A stretch of 64,000 nucleotides of DNA, from the NCBI GenBank assembly GCA_009773185.1, contig WPIF01000005.1:1-64000 (forward strand), in the 5' to 3' direction. Positions 8,015 through 17,381 of this stretch are shown here, piece by piece. The stretch's first letter is position 1, and every line of letters starts with the position of its first letter. The DNA comes from Nitrospirota bacterium. Its GTDB lineage: Bacteria > Nitrospirota > Thermodesulfovibrionia > Thermodesulfovibrionales > UBA1546. The notes beneath the pieces are model-generated. The model saw only the letters and a list, made by a program, of their open reading frames with translations, ran no database searches and was not told the origin of the DNA. The position numbers were made by a program, and so were the translations under genes.

Positions 8015-9247
8015 GTGACTGATAAAAAAATTGCCGGCCTGGAAAGAAACGTCTTTTTCACAGGGCTTGTAAGTTTTTTCATGGACTTCAGCTCTGAGAT
8101 GATATACCCGCTCGTGCCTATTTTCCTCAGTTCTGTTCTTGGTGTAAACAAATCCGTAATAGGATTAATAGAAGGTATCGCTGAAAGCACAGCAAGTTTA
8201 TTGAAAGTATTCTCGGGCTGGTTTTCCGACAGGATAGGCAAGAGAAAAATATTCATGCTTGCAGGATACGGGATCTCTACACTGAGCAGGCCCCTAATTG
8301 CTTTATCTGCTCTCTGGGGGCATGTGCTTGTGTTCCGTTTTATTGACAGGTTTGGCAAAGGCATAAGAGGCGCTCCAAGAGATGCGATAATTGCTGAATC
8401 AACTCCGACGAAAGACCTCGGCCGCTCATTCGGTTTTCACAGGGGGATGGACACTCTCGGCGCTGTTGCAGGCCCGGCAGTTGCATTCATCCTGCTTTCT
8501 TTTTTTACAGGCAATTACCGTCTTGTCTTCTGGCTTTCAATGATACCCGGAATGATTGCGGTGATGGTAATAGTATTTTTTATTAGAGAAAGGGGTCAGG
8601 GAGTAAAGGGTCAAAGTTCTAAAGACTCTGACACTATGACACTCGGGCGCTCTGATACTGATACCAGCTCGCCCCCTCGCGCTTTTGACTGGCGCTTCAA
8701 GGCATTTGTGGCAATCGCAACCCTGTTTGCAATAGGCAATTCAAGCGATGTTTTCCTCATACTTAAGGCAACAGATACAGGAATTAAAGAAACGCAGATA
8801 CCAATACTCTATCTGTCATTTAATTTTATATATGCACTGACCTCCATGCCCGCTGGAATTTTATCAGACAGAATAGGAAGAAAAAGGATAATGCTTGCAG
8901 GCTTCATACTCTTTGGTTTTATCTACTGGGGATTTGCAAATGCATCAGAGCAGAAACATATATGGGGGCTGTTTCTTCTTTACGGTGTTTTCATGGGGCT
9001 CACAGAAGGAATTCAGAAGGCATATCTCGGAACTATAATCCCTGAAAAATTTAAGGCAACAGGATACGGCATTTATAACACATTCACAGGTTTGGCATTA
9101 TTCCCCGCAAGCGTCGCAGGCGGCTGGCTATGGGACAAATACGGGCCTCACGCAACATTTTATTACGGAACAATTACAGCCCTCTTCTCAGCAACGCTCT
9201 TTCTGACAGTATTCGGCCTGGATAAGCTTAAACAGAAGAGAAGCTGA
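8015..9247 (+). CDS. MFS transporter
   Basis: A 410-residue, twelve-segment major facilitator protein. The MFS signature between segments 2 and 3 is visible as GWFSDRIGKRK, repeated in the second half as GILSDRIGRKR. The central cytoplasmic loop (about residues 190-230) holds a low-complexity Ser/Asp/Thr stretch encoded by repeat-like DNA (8590-8660). The GTG start is 12 bp after the antiporter stop, so both genes are probably under the fluoride riboswitch. The substrate is unknown; resistance-type MFS proteins are the closest match. Confidence 0.85.
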   Translation: MTDKKIAGLERNVFFTGLVSFFMDFSSEMIYPLVPIFLSSVLGVNKSVIGLIEGIAESTASLLKVFSGWFSDRIGKRKIFMLAGYGISTLSRPLIALSALWGHVLVFRFIDRFGKGIRGAPRDAIIAESTPTKDLGRSFGFHRGMDTLGAVAGPAVAFILLSFFTGNYRLVFWLSMIPGMIAVMVIVFFIRERGQGVKGQSSKDSDTMTLGRSDTDTSSPPRAFDWRFKAFVAIATLFAIGNSSDVFLILKATDTGIKETQIPILYLSFNFIYALTSMPAGILSDRIGRKRIMLAGFILFGFIYWGFANASEQKHIWGLFLLYGVFMGLTEGIQKAYLGTIIPEKFKATGYGIYNTFTGLALFPASVAGGWLWDKYGPHATFYYGTITALFSATLFLTVFGLDKLKQKRS

Positions 9248-9303
9248 AGCCTATCTCAAAAAAGCCTCGAATTTTATTATAATTACGCAGGAGACTGAGT
9301 TAA

Positions 9304-9570
9304 GTGGAAGAGATTAATGAATTAATACAGCGATACGGGCTTGAAGAAGACGGGGAGCATGTCATCATCCCCATAGGCGGCAACAAGCGCTGCTTTATCT
9401 TAAAGAGAAGGTACATACGCGTTGTATATTCCGAAACCCACTATGTTGATTACCCTCTGACGGAAGTGATAGAGGCAATTATAAAATATCCGGGGTTGGC
9501 CCTGAGTGAGGCGCTCTATCTGCTGCATGGTGAGATTGATACACAAAAGGATGAAGATCCAGAAAGATAG
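9304..9570 (+). CDS. Hypothetical protein, 88 aa
   Basis: A small soluble protein with a GTG start. It has the beta-rich core HVIIPIGGNKRCFILKRR followed by a helix LTEVIEAIIKYP. I do not recognise the family. It lies 56 bp after the MFS gene on the same strand and may be part of that transcription unit. Confidence 0.6.
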   Translation: MEEINELIQRYGLEEDGEHVIIPIGGNKRCFILKRRYIRVVYSETHYVDYPLTEVIEAIIKYPGLALSEALYLLHGEIDTQKDEDPER

Positions 9571-9598
9571 CCGCAGAGAGACTTTCTTGATTTTTATC

Positions 9599-10666
9599 TC
9601 AGAGCCATTTCTTTTTCCTGAAAAAGAAAAGCATTATTACTGCAACTATCAGCATCACAAGGACTATAAGCGGATATCCGAACTTCCATTCGAGTTCAGG
9701 CATGTGTTTGAAGTTCATGCCATAAACCCCGGCAAGAAAGGTAAGAGGCATGAATATAGTCGCTATTATGGTGAGCACCTTCATTACGGCATTCATCCTG
9801 TTGCTTATGCTCGAAAGATAGATGTCGAGCATGCCTGATACCATGTCCCTGAATGTCTCTATCGTATCCACTACATGGATTGTGTGGTCATAAATATCTC
9901 TAAGGTATATCCCTGTGGACAGATGGATAAGAGATGATTCTCCCTTTGCCATCGTGCTGATTACCTCTCTTAACGGCCAGACCGATTTTCTGAGGAAGAG
10001 CATCTCTCTTTTCAGGTTATGGATTTCACGTAAGACATTTCCTGTCGGATTTGTCACAAGCCTCTCTTCAAGGGATTCTATCTTTTCACCGAGCTTCTCA
10101 AGGATTATGAAGTAGTTGTCAACGATGGAATCTATCAGGGAATAAGCAAGGTAATCAGCTCCCATCTTTCTTATCTTCCCCTTCCCTGTCCTCAACCGCT
10201 CCCTGACAGGGTTAAAGACATCGCCTTCGTGCCCCTCCTGAAAGGATATAACGAAATTAGGGCCAAGGATAAGGCTTATCTGTTCTGATATTATGCTGTT
10301 TGTTCTGCTGTCGAGATTCAGCATTTTAAGAACAATATAAATGTAGTCACCGAAATCTTCTATCTTGGGGCGCTGGTCTGAGTTGAGAATGTCCTCGATT
10401 ATGAGCGGGTGGAAGCCATAGCACTCCCCGAGTTTCTCGGGTATCTCGACCTTATGAATCCCGTCAACGTTTATCCATGTTACAGTCGGTTTGTCTTTAA
10501 AGGCAAAGCATTCCTGAATCTCGGCAATAACCTTTTCCTGAAAATTACCCTCATCGTAGTCTATGACTGTAATCTTTACTTCTTCCTTTTTCTTATCGCC
10601 TATATGAATAAGGCTGCCAGGAGGAAGCCCGGCCTTTCGAGACCTTTTCTTAATAAGTTCCGGCAT
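9599..10666 (-). CDS. corA: CorA-type magnesium/cobalt transporter
   Basis: CorA is a pentameric inner-membrane Mg2+ channel. The 355-residue length, the long acidic N-terminal domain, and the signature YGMNF followed by MPEL between the two C-terminal membrane helices are all present. The tail is Lys-rich (FFFRKKKWL), as is usual. It is a single-gene unit, converging with the plus-strand gene before it. Confidence 0.95.
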   Translation of the reverse strand: MPELIKKRSRKAGLPPGSLIHIGDKKKEEVKITVIDYDEGNFQEKVIAEIQECFAFKDKPTVTWINVDGIHKVEIPEKLGECYGFHPLIIEDILNSDQRPKIEDFGDYIYIVLKMLNLDSRTNSIISEQISLILGPNFVISFQEGHEGDVFNPVRERLRTGKGKIRKMGADYLAYSLIDSIVDNYFIILEKLGEKIESLEERLVTNPTGNVLREIHNLKREMLFLRKSVWPLREVISTMAKGESSLIHLSTGIYLRDIYDHTIHVVDTIETFRDMVSGMLDIYLSSISNRMNAVMKVLTIIATIFMPLTFLAGVYGMNFKHMPELEWKFGYPLIVLVMLIVAVIMLFFFRKKKWL

Positions 10667-10767
10667 ATGGATATTCTATTACAAATTGAAAAACCGCGCT
10701 ATGTGTAAGATTTATGATTAGATAGACGCTCCACTGATGATTTTATCGGTGAATGAATTGGAAAACC

Positions 10768-12435
10768 TTAAGATATAACTTTTACCACTTCCTCCACCCT
10801 CACCTTCTTAGCCTCTTTTGTCCTTCTGTCCTTAATCTCTACAAGCCCTTCTTTCAAATTTTTCTCTCCGAGGATTATCTGGGTCGGGATTCCGATTAAA
10901 TCAGCGTCCTTGAACTTTACCCCTGCCCTTTCATCCCTGTCATCCATCAAAACCTCAATGCCCCTTTCTTTCAAGTCGTTATAAAGCTTCTCAGCAATTT
11001 CAACTGTCATTGAATCCTTCATATTCAGAGGCAGTATCTCAATATCAAAAGGCGCAATGCTCTTTGGCCAGATGATTCCGTCTTTGTCATTGTTCTGCTC
11101 TATTGCTGCTGCTGCAATACGTGCAGGCCCAATGCCGTAGCTTCCCATGATAACCGGTTTTTCACTTCCGTTTTCATCGAGAAAAACTGCCTTCAAAGGC
11201 ACAGAGTATTTTGTGCCGAGCTTGAAGATGTTCCCTATCTCAATGCACTTTTCTATCTTTAATTCTGCCCCGCACTTAGAGCACTTATCTCCATTTTTTG
11301 CAAGATGAATGTCATGCCACTCAGCAGTGAAATTTTTTCCGGGCCTTATGCCTTTTGCATGGTAGTGCTGTTTATTTGCTCCGCTGACATAAATACCTTC
11401 TTTAAGGCATGAATCCGCTATGATTCTCACTTTCTGGTTCATCGGCCCGATGAAACCTGCCTCAACCCCTAAAATCTCTTTTACCTCTGTCTTTTGTGCA
11501 GGCCTGTGAGCGCCGATTATCTTCGAAAGTTTCTTTTCATGAAGTTCCTGGTCTCCTCTCACGAGCGCAAGTACCGGTGTATTTTCTGCAATAACAAGAA
11601 TGCTTTTTATAAAATATGCCGGTTTGAGTTTTAGAAAATTGGATACTTCCTGAACTGTTCGCTTATCAGGCGTATGCACCTCCTCATACAGCCAGTCCTC
11701 AAACTTTATTTCTGATGGAACTGACAAGGCAAGTTCGACATTCGCAGAATATCCGCATTTATTGCAGAGCGCAACCTCATCCTCTCCGGCAGGGCTTGGC
11801 GCCATGAATTCATGAGAGACTGCGCCTCCCATCATTCCAGGGTCTGATTCAACCTGATAGAATTTTAAGCCGCATCTTTTAAATATCTTATGGTATGCAC
11901 CTGCATGGAGCTGATAATTTTTTTCAAGGCCTTCTTCGTTTGCATCAAAACTGTAGCTGTCCTTCATTATGAACTCACGTGTGCGCAATACACCGCTTTT
12001 AGGCCTTGCCTCATCCCTCAGTTTTGTCTGTATCTGATACCATACCTGCGGAAGGTCCCTGTATGAGCGTATCTCCCTTGACGCAAGCCAGGTCATTATC
12101 TCCTCATGCGTCATCCCAAGGCACATGTCGCGGCCTGTCCTGTCCTTAAGCCTGAACATCTCATCTCCTATGACATCCCATCTTCCGGTCTGCTGCCATA
12201 CCTCTGCAGGATGAAGAATCGGCATAGAGATTTCCTGGCTGCCTATTGCCTCCATCTCCTCTTTAAGAACAGCATTTATCTTATCAAGCACCCTCCATCC
12301 CAAAGGAAGGAATATATAGAGGCCGGCTGCAAGCTGCCTTACATACCCGGCCCGAAGCATAAAAACATGGCTTATCGCCTCTGCATCAGCAGGCGCCTCT
12401 CTCAGTGTCGGGATAAGCAATTTAGAAAATCTCAT
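10768..12435 (-). CDS. proS: Prolyl-tRNA synthetase (bacterial type)
   Basis: ProS charges tRNA-Pro. The class II core starts MRFSKLLIPTLREAPADAEA and motif 2 includes RTREFIMKDSYSF. The bacterial-type editing insertion lies about residues 230-390, and the C-terminal anticodon domain ends the protein. I choose the ATG at 12435: an upstream TTG would put the GGGAGG ribosome site inside the coding region. At about 555 residues the length is near normal. Confidence 0.95.
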   Translation of the reverse strand: MRFSKLLIPTLREAPADAEAISHVFMLRAGYVRQLAAGLYIFLPLGWRVLDKINAVLKEEMEAIGSQEISMPILHPAEVWQQTGRWDVIGDEMFRLKDRTGRDMCLGMTHEEIMTWLASREIRSYRDLPQVWYQIQTKLRDEARPKSGVLRTREFIMKDSYSFDANEEGLEKNYQLHAGAYHKIFKRCGLKFYQVESDPGMMGGAVSHEFMAPSPAGEDEVALCNKCGYSANVELALSVPSEIKFEDWLYEEVHTPDKRTVQEVSNFLKLKPAYFIKSILVIAENTPVLALVRGDQELHEKKLSKIIGAHRPAQKTEVKEILGVEAGFIGPMNQKVRIIADSCLKEGIYVSGANKQHYHAKGIRPGKNFTAEWHDIHLAKNGDKCSKCGAELKIEKCIEIGNIFKLGTKYSVPLKAVFLDENGSEKPVIMGSYGIGPARIAAAAIEQNNDKDGIIWPKSIAPFDIEILPLNMKDSMTVEIAEKLYNDLKERGIEVLMDDRDERAGVKFKDADLIGIPTQIILGEKNLKEGLVEIKDRRTKEAKKVRVEEVVKVIS

Positions 12436-12467
12436 TATTCCTCCCAAAAAGCGTCATAGTATCATTC

Positions 12468-12545
12468 GCCTCAGGCGAACCCGCCGAGGCGGGGAGCAAC
12501 TTTGATGCTTTGACCCTCTGACATTTTGATACTTTATTGATTGTT
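12468..12545. repeat. Palindrome and short repeats upstream of the pilus block
   Basis: TTCGCCTCAGGCGAA followed by CCCGCCGAGGCGGG forms two adjacent palindromes. Next come loosely heptameric units (ctttgatg, ctttgacc, ctctgaca, ttttgata). The TTCGCC/GGCGAA palindrome recurs in the tail of ispH. Confidence 0.5.
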
Positions 12546-12597
12546 AGAGTAATGCATAAAAATTGTTTAGTCAAGAAGCCTGATTTATTGCGGGTTA

Positions 12598-12625
12598 TTG
12601 ACTTCCATTATGGTTTCTATATAGT
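12598..12625 (+). promoter_or_regulatory. Candidate promoter of the pilus motor block
   Basis: TTGACT (12598-12603) and TATAGT (12620-12625) are spaced 16 bp apart and end 13 bp before the first start codon. No ribosome site is obvious ahead of the ATG at 12639, so the transcript may be nearly leaderless. Confidence 0.45.
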
Positions 12626-12638
12626 GTAAAATTTAACC

Positions 12639-13082
12639 ATGGCAGCAAAATTAGGTCAGATACTTATAGCCGCAGGGGTTATCGCTGAGGAGCAGTTGAG
12701 AGAGGCGCTGGTCCTTCAGAAAAAAAGCGGCGGGAGACTAGGTACAAACCTTGTCAAATTAGGCCATGTAACAGAGGATAAACTCGTCACTTTTCTGAGC
12801 AAGCAATATGGGGTCTCGGCAATAAACCTTGCTGATTACAAGATTGATACCGCTGTCCTGAAGCTCGTACCTGCTGAGATGGCAAAGAAGTATATGATGA
12901 TGCCGGTGGCAAGAGTTGGCGCAACCCTGACAGTTGCAATGGCAGACCCTTCCAATGTATTTGCCGTTGATGATATCAAGTTCATGACAGGATATAATGT
13001 CGAGATCGTAATAAACCGGGGCTGCTGCCGCAGAGATACTGCAGGCAAAAGATTATACTATAGGAGAAGACGGAAATATTGA
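12639..13082 (+). CDS. pilB: PilB copy 1, N-terminal MshEN part (frame broken)
   Basis: This frame encodes the MshEN domain of a type IV pilus extension ATPase (LGQILIAAGVIAEEQLREAL, then GGRLGTNLVKLGHV), a known c-di-GMP-binding module. It stays homologous to copy 2 up to VEIVI at about 13015, then turns into Arg/Cys-rich nonsense. The matching continuation (GAAAAEILQAKDYT) runs in another frame from about 13019 into the next ORF. A single-base shift or missing bases at 13015-13020 therefore split one gene. The break lies exactly at the end of a stretch identical to copy 2. Confidence 0.85.
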   Translation: MAAKLGQILIAAGVIAEEQLREALVLQKKSGGRLGTNLVKLGHVTEDKLVTFLSKQYGVSAINLADYKIDTAVLKLVPAEMAKKYMMMPVARVGATLTVAMADPSNVFAVDDIKFMTGYNVEIVINRGCCRRDTAGKRLYYRRRRKY

Positions 13083-13086
13083 AGAT

Positions 13087-14376
13087 ATGCTTGGCGCAGA
13101 TGAAGGCCCTACAGTAGACGTTGAAGAGTTTGACCAGGTTGTTGGAAGGGCCATAGGTGATGTTGAGGTTGTAGAGGAAAAAGAGGATGCTGAGGTCATA
13201 AGAGAGGTTGCTGCCCCGATAATAAAGCTGACCAATGGCATACTCTTAAATGCGATAAAGGCAGGCGCAAGCGATATTCAGATCGAGCCCTATGAGAATT
13301 CTGTAAGGGTCAGGTACAGGATTGACGGCGAATGCCGCGTGATAATGAACCTGCCTGCAAAGATAAAGGCTGCCCTTACATCAAGGATCAAGATAATGGC
13401 GCGCCTTGATATCTCGGAAAAGCGGCTCCCGCAGGATGGCAGGATTAAGCTGAAACTCGGGAAGAAAAAAGAGGTGGATTTCCGCGTCTCGACTGTTCCA
13501 TGCCTCTTTGGCGAAAGAACCAATATGAGGATACTTGATAAAGGCAACCTTCAGGTAGACCTTACAAAGCTGGGCATTGAAGAAGAGCCTTTGAAGGATT
13601 TTATGGCAGCGCTCGAAAAGCCCAACGGAATGATCCTGGTTACAGGCCCGACAGGCTGCGGAAAGACAACGACGCTTTACTCTGCATTGAATTACCTGAA
13701 CAAAATAGGCGTTAACGTATCAACTGCCGAGGACCCTGTTGAATATAACTTCCCAGGTATAAATCAGGTGGCTGTTAAAGAAGATATCGGACTTACATTT
13801 GCTGCAGCGCTTAGGTCCTTTTTAAGGCAGGACCCGGACATCATAATGGTTGGTGAGATACGTGATTTTGAAACAGCAGAGATTTCTGTTAAGGCAGCAT
13901 TAACAGGCCATCTTGTTCTTAGCACTCTGCATACAAATGATGCCCCCGGCACCATAAGCAGATTATTGAATATGGGCATTGAGCCATTTCTCGTGGCAGC
14001 ATCAACTGTCCTTATTGCCTCTCAGAGGCTTGTAAGAAAAATCTGCCCGCAGTGCAAGGAAGAGGAGAAGATCCCGGTGCCGGCCCTGATAAAATTGGGC
14101 TTTCCGGAAGAGGAGGCAGGATCTATAAAATGTTTCAGGGGGAAAGGGTGCCCTGCCTGTAACAATGCAGGATACAGGGGAAGGATAGGACTCTATGAGA
14201 TTATGCCGATGAAGGATGAGATCAAAGAGTTGACGCTTGAGGGCGCCTCTTCAGATGAGATAAAAAAGGCTGCTGTCAGGCTCGGCATGAGGACGCTGAG
14301 GATAAGCGGTTTGACTAAAATAAAAGATGGCACGACTTCTGTGGAAGAGATAGTAAGGGCCACATTTGGAGACTGA
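13087..14376 (+). CDS. pilB: PilB copy 1, ATPase part
   Basis: This is the hexameric ATPase portion that powers pilus extension. It has Walker A GPTGCGKTT, Walker B IIMVGEIRD, the HLVLSTLHTND box, and a zinc site with CPQC and CPACNNAGYRG. Walker A has Cys where copy 2 and most relatives have Ser. True coding probably starts in this frame near 13019, joined to the MshEN part before it. Whether the gene works depends on whether the frame break is real. Confidence 0.9.
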   Translation: MLGADEGPTVDVEEFDQVVGRAIGDVEVVEEKEDAEVIREVAAPIIKLTNGILLNAIKAGASDIQIEPYENSVRVRYRIDGECRVIMNLPAKIKAALTSRIKIMARLDISEKRLPQDGRIKLKLGKKKEVDFRVSTVPCLFGERTNMRILDKGNLQVDLTKLGIEEEPLKDFMAALEKPNGMILVTGPTGCGKTTTLYSALNYLNKIGVNVSTAEDPVEYNFPGINQVAVKEDIGLTFAAALRSFLRQDPDIIMVGEIRDFETAEISVKAALTGHLVLSTLHTNDAPGTISRLLNMGIEPFLVAASTVLIASQRLVRKICPQCKEEEKIPVPALIKLGFPEEEAGSIKCFRGKGCPACNNAGYRGRIGLYEIMPMKDEIKELTLEGASSDEIKKAAVRLGMRTLRISGLTKIKDGTTSVEEIVRATFGD

Positions 14377-14450
14377 AAAACAGGTTTCAGGTGTCAGATT
14401 TCAGGTATCAGTCTAAAACCTAATATCTATAACCTGAAACCTAAAATGGA
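14377..14450. repeat. Short repeats between the two pilB copies
   Basis: Units such as caggtttc, aggtgtca, gatttcag, gtatcag and their partial complements (cctgaaacct) repeat with a 7-8 bp period. They fill most of the gap, ending just before the ATGGAGGAG ribosome site of copy 2. Confidence 0.5.
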
Positions 14451-14456
14451 GGAGAT

Positions 14457-14894
14457 TTGGCAGTAAAATTAGGTCAGATACTTATAGCTTCAGGGGTTAT
14501 CACAGAGGAGCAGCTTAAAGAGGCACTGAGCCTTCAGAAGAAAAAAGGCGGGAGGCTCGGCACAAATCTTGTCAAATTAGGCCATGTAACAGAGGACAAG
14601 CTCGTCACTTTCCTGAGCAAGCAATATGGCATGTCAGCAATAAATCTTGCTGATTACAAGATTGACCCGGCTGTTTTAAAGCTCATACCTGCTGAGATGG
14701 CAAAGAAGTATATGATAATGCCGGTGGCAAGGGTTGGCGCAACCCTGACAGTTGCAATGGCAGACCCTTCCAATGTATTTGCCGTTGATGATATCAAGTT
14801 CATGACAGGATATAATGTCGAGATCGTAATAAGGGCGAGGGCCTTGTCGCTGCAAAGCCGCAGCAACAACAAACACAAGCTGCTGCCTCAATGA
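14457..14894 (+). CDS. pilB: PilB copy 2, N-terminal MshEN part (frame broken)
   Basis: A near duplicate of the copy 1 N-terminus, with a TTG start behind a good GGAGGAG site. Homology holds to VEIVI, then the frame changes at about 14832. The true continuation (GLVAAKPQQQQTQAAAS) is in another frame and leads into the ORF at 14891. The break is at the same codon as in copy 1, but the frame offset is different (about -1 here, +1 there). Confidence 0.85.
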   Translation: MAVKLGQILIASGVITEEQLKEALSLQKKKGGRLGTNLVKLGHVTEDKLVTFLSKQYGMSAINLADYKIDPAVLKLIPAEMAKKYMIMPVARVGATLTVAMADPSNVFAVDDIKFMTGYNVEIVIRARALSLQSRSNNKHKLLPQ

Positions 14895-16240
14895 AACTCG
14901 AGGCAAAAGATTACACATTCTCAGATACAGAAATGGCAGGCCAGGAAGATATGGGGGCAACTGATGAAGCCCCCACTGTAGATGTTGATGAGTTTGATAA
15001 AGTTGTCGGAGATGCGCTTGACGATATCGAACATGTCTCCGAAGAGGATGCCGGAGGAAAAGGAGAGGTCGAAGAGCCCATTGTAAAGCTTGTCAGCGGT
15101 ATTCTTATAAATGCAATAAAGATAGGCGCAAGCGATATCCATATAGAGCCGTATGAGACTTCTCTCAGGGTCAGATACAGGGTTGACGGTGTACTTGCCC
15201 TGGCCATGAACCTGCCCCTGAGAATTAAAAATTCCGTGACCTCAAGGCTGAAAATAATGTCCAGGCTTGACATCGCAGAGAGGCGGCTCCCGCAGGACGG
15301 AAGGATTAAGTTAAGGCTCGGCAAGAAAAAAGAGGTGGACTTCCGTGTCTCGATACTCCCCTGCCTTTTTGGCGAAAAAACAGTCATGAGGATACTTGAC
15401 AAGGCTTCATTGCAGGTAGACCTTACAAAGCTTGGGTTTGAAGAGAATGAACTCCAGAAATTCTTGGAGGCATTGAACAGGCCTTACGGGATGATACTTG
15501 TTACAGGCCCTACAGGAAGCGGCAAGACAACAACCCTTTATTCTGCCCTGAATTATCTCAATAAGCCTAATATAAACATAATGACTGCCGAAGACCCGAT
15601 TGAGTATAACTTTCTGGGTATAAATCAGGTGCAGATGAAAGAAGAGATAGGCCTTACATTTGCATCAGCGCTGAGGGCTTTTTTGAGGCAGAGTCCTGAC
15701 ATTATTCTGGTTGGCGAGATACGTGATTTTGAGACTGCAGAGATTGCTGTTAAGGCAGCATTAACAGGCCACCTTGTTCTCAGCACACTGCATACAAATG
15801 ACGCCCCCAGCAGTATAAGCAGAATGTTAAACATGGGCATCGAACCATTTTTGGTGTCATCATCTGTTATACTTATAATGGCACAGAGGCTTGCACGAAA
15901 GATATGCTACCAGTGCGAAAAGGAAGAGGAGAAGATCCCGGTAGCCACGCTTATAAATATGGGGTTATCGGAAGAAGAGGCAAAGACTTTTAAGTGTTAC
16001 AGGGGCAAGGGATGCTCTGTGTGTAATAAAAGCGGGTATAAGGGAAGAATAGCGCTTTACGAAATTATGCATATTAACGACGAGATACGGAAGCTCGTGC
16101 TCGAAGGCGCATCAGCAGATGAGCTGAAAAAGGCCGCTATCAGAAATGAAATGAAGACATTAAGGATGAGCGGAATGACCAAGGTAAAAGAAGCCGTTAC
16201 TACTATAGAAGAGGTGCTGAGGGTTACGGCTGGAGATTAA
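14891..16240 (+). CDS. pilB: PilB copy 2, ATPase part
   Basis: A full PilB/GspE ATPase core with Walker A GPTGSGKTT, Walker B IILVGEIRD and the zinc tetracysteine (CYQC, CSVCNKSGYKG). It is closely related to copy 1 along the whole length, so the pair arose by tandem duplication. An acidic linker (TDEAPTVDVDEFDKVV) joins the MshEN and ATPase domains in both copies. It belongs in one protein with the preceding frame. Confidence 0.92.
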   Translation: MKLEAKDYTFSDTEMAGQEDMGATDEAPTVDVDEFDKVVGDALDDIEHVSEEDAGGKGEVEEPIVKLVSGILINAIKIGASDIHIEPYETSLRVRYRVDGVLALAMNLPLRIKNSVTSRLKIMSRLDIAERRLPQDGRIKLRLGKKKEVDFRVSILPCLFGEKTVMRILDKASLQVDLTKLGFEENELQKFLEALNRPYGMILVTGPTGSGKTTTLYSALNYLNKPNINIMTAEDPIEYNFLGINQVQMKEEIGLTFASALRAFLRQSPDIILVGEIRDFETAEIAVKAALTGHLVLSTLHTNDAPSSISRMLNMGIEPFLVSSSVILIMAQRLARKICYQCEKEEEKIPVATLINMGLSEEEAKTFKCYRGKGCSVCNKSGYKGRIALYEIMHINDEIRKLVLEGASADELKKAAIRNEMKTLRMSGMTKVKEAVTTIEEVLRVTAGD

Positions 16241-16290
16241 ATAAAGTGCAAAATGAAAAATTAAAAATTTAGAATTTAAAGGGGAGAATC

Positions 16291-17379
16291 ATGGCGACAC
16301 TGTATGACTTGTTGAAGATAATGATTGAAAAGGGAGCCTCGGACCTGCACATAACAACAGGGAGCCCGCCAAGGGTCAGGGTTGACGGCAGGCTTATACC
16401 GCTGGACCATCCGCAATTGACCCCTGCTGATACAAAAACACTCTGTTACAGTGTCCTGACAGACGCCCAGAAACATAAGTTTGAGGAAAACAATGAGCTT
16501 GACCTGTCATTCGGAGTTAAAGGGTTAAGCAGGTTCAGGGGAAACGTCTTTATGCAGAGAGGCGCAGTCGCGGGAGCATTCAGGACTATCCCGTTCCAGA
16601 TAAGAACATTTCAGGAACTGGGGCTGCCTGAGATTGTTAACGACCTTGTAAAAAGGCCCCGCGGACTGATCCTTGTAACAGGGCCGACAGGAAGCGGCAA
16701 ATCAACAACACTGGCTGCAATGGTCGACAGGATAAACTCAGAGAGGCAGGACCATATCATCACGGTAGAAGACCCGATAGAATATCTTCACCCTCATAAA
16801 AAATGCCTGATTAACCAGCGGGAGGTAAATGCCGACACCGTATCTTTTAAGGCAGCCTTGCGGTATGTCCTCAGGCAGGACCCTGATGTTGTCCTGATAG
16901 GTGAGATGCGCGACCTTGAGACAATAGAGGCGGCCCTTACAGTTTCAGAGACAGGGCATCTGACGCTTGCCACACTGCATACAAATTCCGCTGTCCAGAC
17001 AATAAACCGTGTAATAGATGTGTTCCCGCCCCATCAGCAGGAGCAGATAAGGACCCAGCTCTCTTTTGTCCTTGAAGGGATACTTGCCCAGCAGCTTATC
17101 TCAAAGAAGTCCGGACATGGAAGGGTTCTCGCAGTTGAGCTGCTGGTGCCGAACCCGGCCATAAGAAACCTCATAAGAGAAGACAAGATACATCAGATAT
17201 ATTCCATGATGCAAACCGGACAAACAAAGTCCGGCCAGCAGACAATGAACCAGTCATTATTCGAACTCTATACAAAAGGGCTCCTGTCCTATGAGGATGC
17301 AATAGGCCGCTCTTCAGTGCCTGAAGAATTAATTACAATGCTTCAAAGAATATCAACACCTGCTAAAGGGAGGGGATAA
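16291..17379 (+). CDS. pilT: PilT pilus retraction ATPase
   Basis: PilT depolymerises type IV pili and drives twitching. The 362-residue protein has Walker A GPTGSGKST, Walker B VVLIGEMRD, the HLTLATLHTN box and the PilT hallmark AIRNLIRE near the C-terminus. It starts with ATG after a GGGGAGA site and is 50 bp downstream of pilB copy 2, with AT-rich repeat-like DNA between. pilC begins 2 bp after its stop. Confidence 0.96.
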   Translation: MATLYDLLKIMIEKGASDLHITTGSPPRVRVDGRLIPLDHPQLTPADTKTLCYSVLTDAQKHKFEENNELDLSFGVKGLSRFRGNVFMQRGAVAGAFRTIPFQIRTFQELGLPEIVNDLVKRPRGLILVTGPTGSGKSTTLAAMVDRINSERQDHIITVEDPIEYLHPHKKCLINQREVNADTVSFKAALRYVLRQDPDVVLIGEMRDLETIEAALTVSETGHLTLATLHTNSAVQTINRVIDVFPPHQQEQIRTQLSFVLEGILAQQLISKKSGHGRVLAVELLVPNPAIRNLIREDKIHQIYSMMQTGQTKSGQQTMNQSLFELYTKGLLSYEDAIGRSSVPEELITMLQRISTPAKGRG

Positions 17380-17381
17380 AA

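Noticed and set aside
12990-13030. Programmed ribosomal frameshift in pilB
   Set aside because: No slippery heptamer or stimulatory structure is seen, and the two copies shift in different directions at the border of an identical stretch. Assembly error is more likely.
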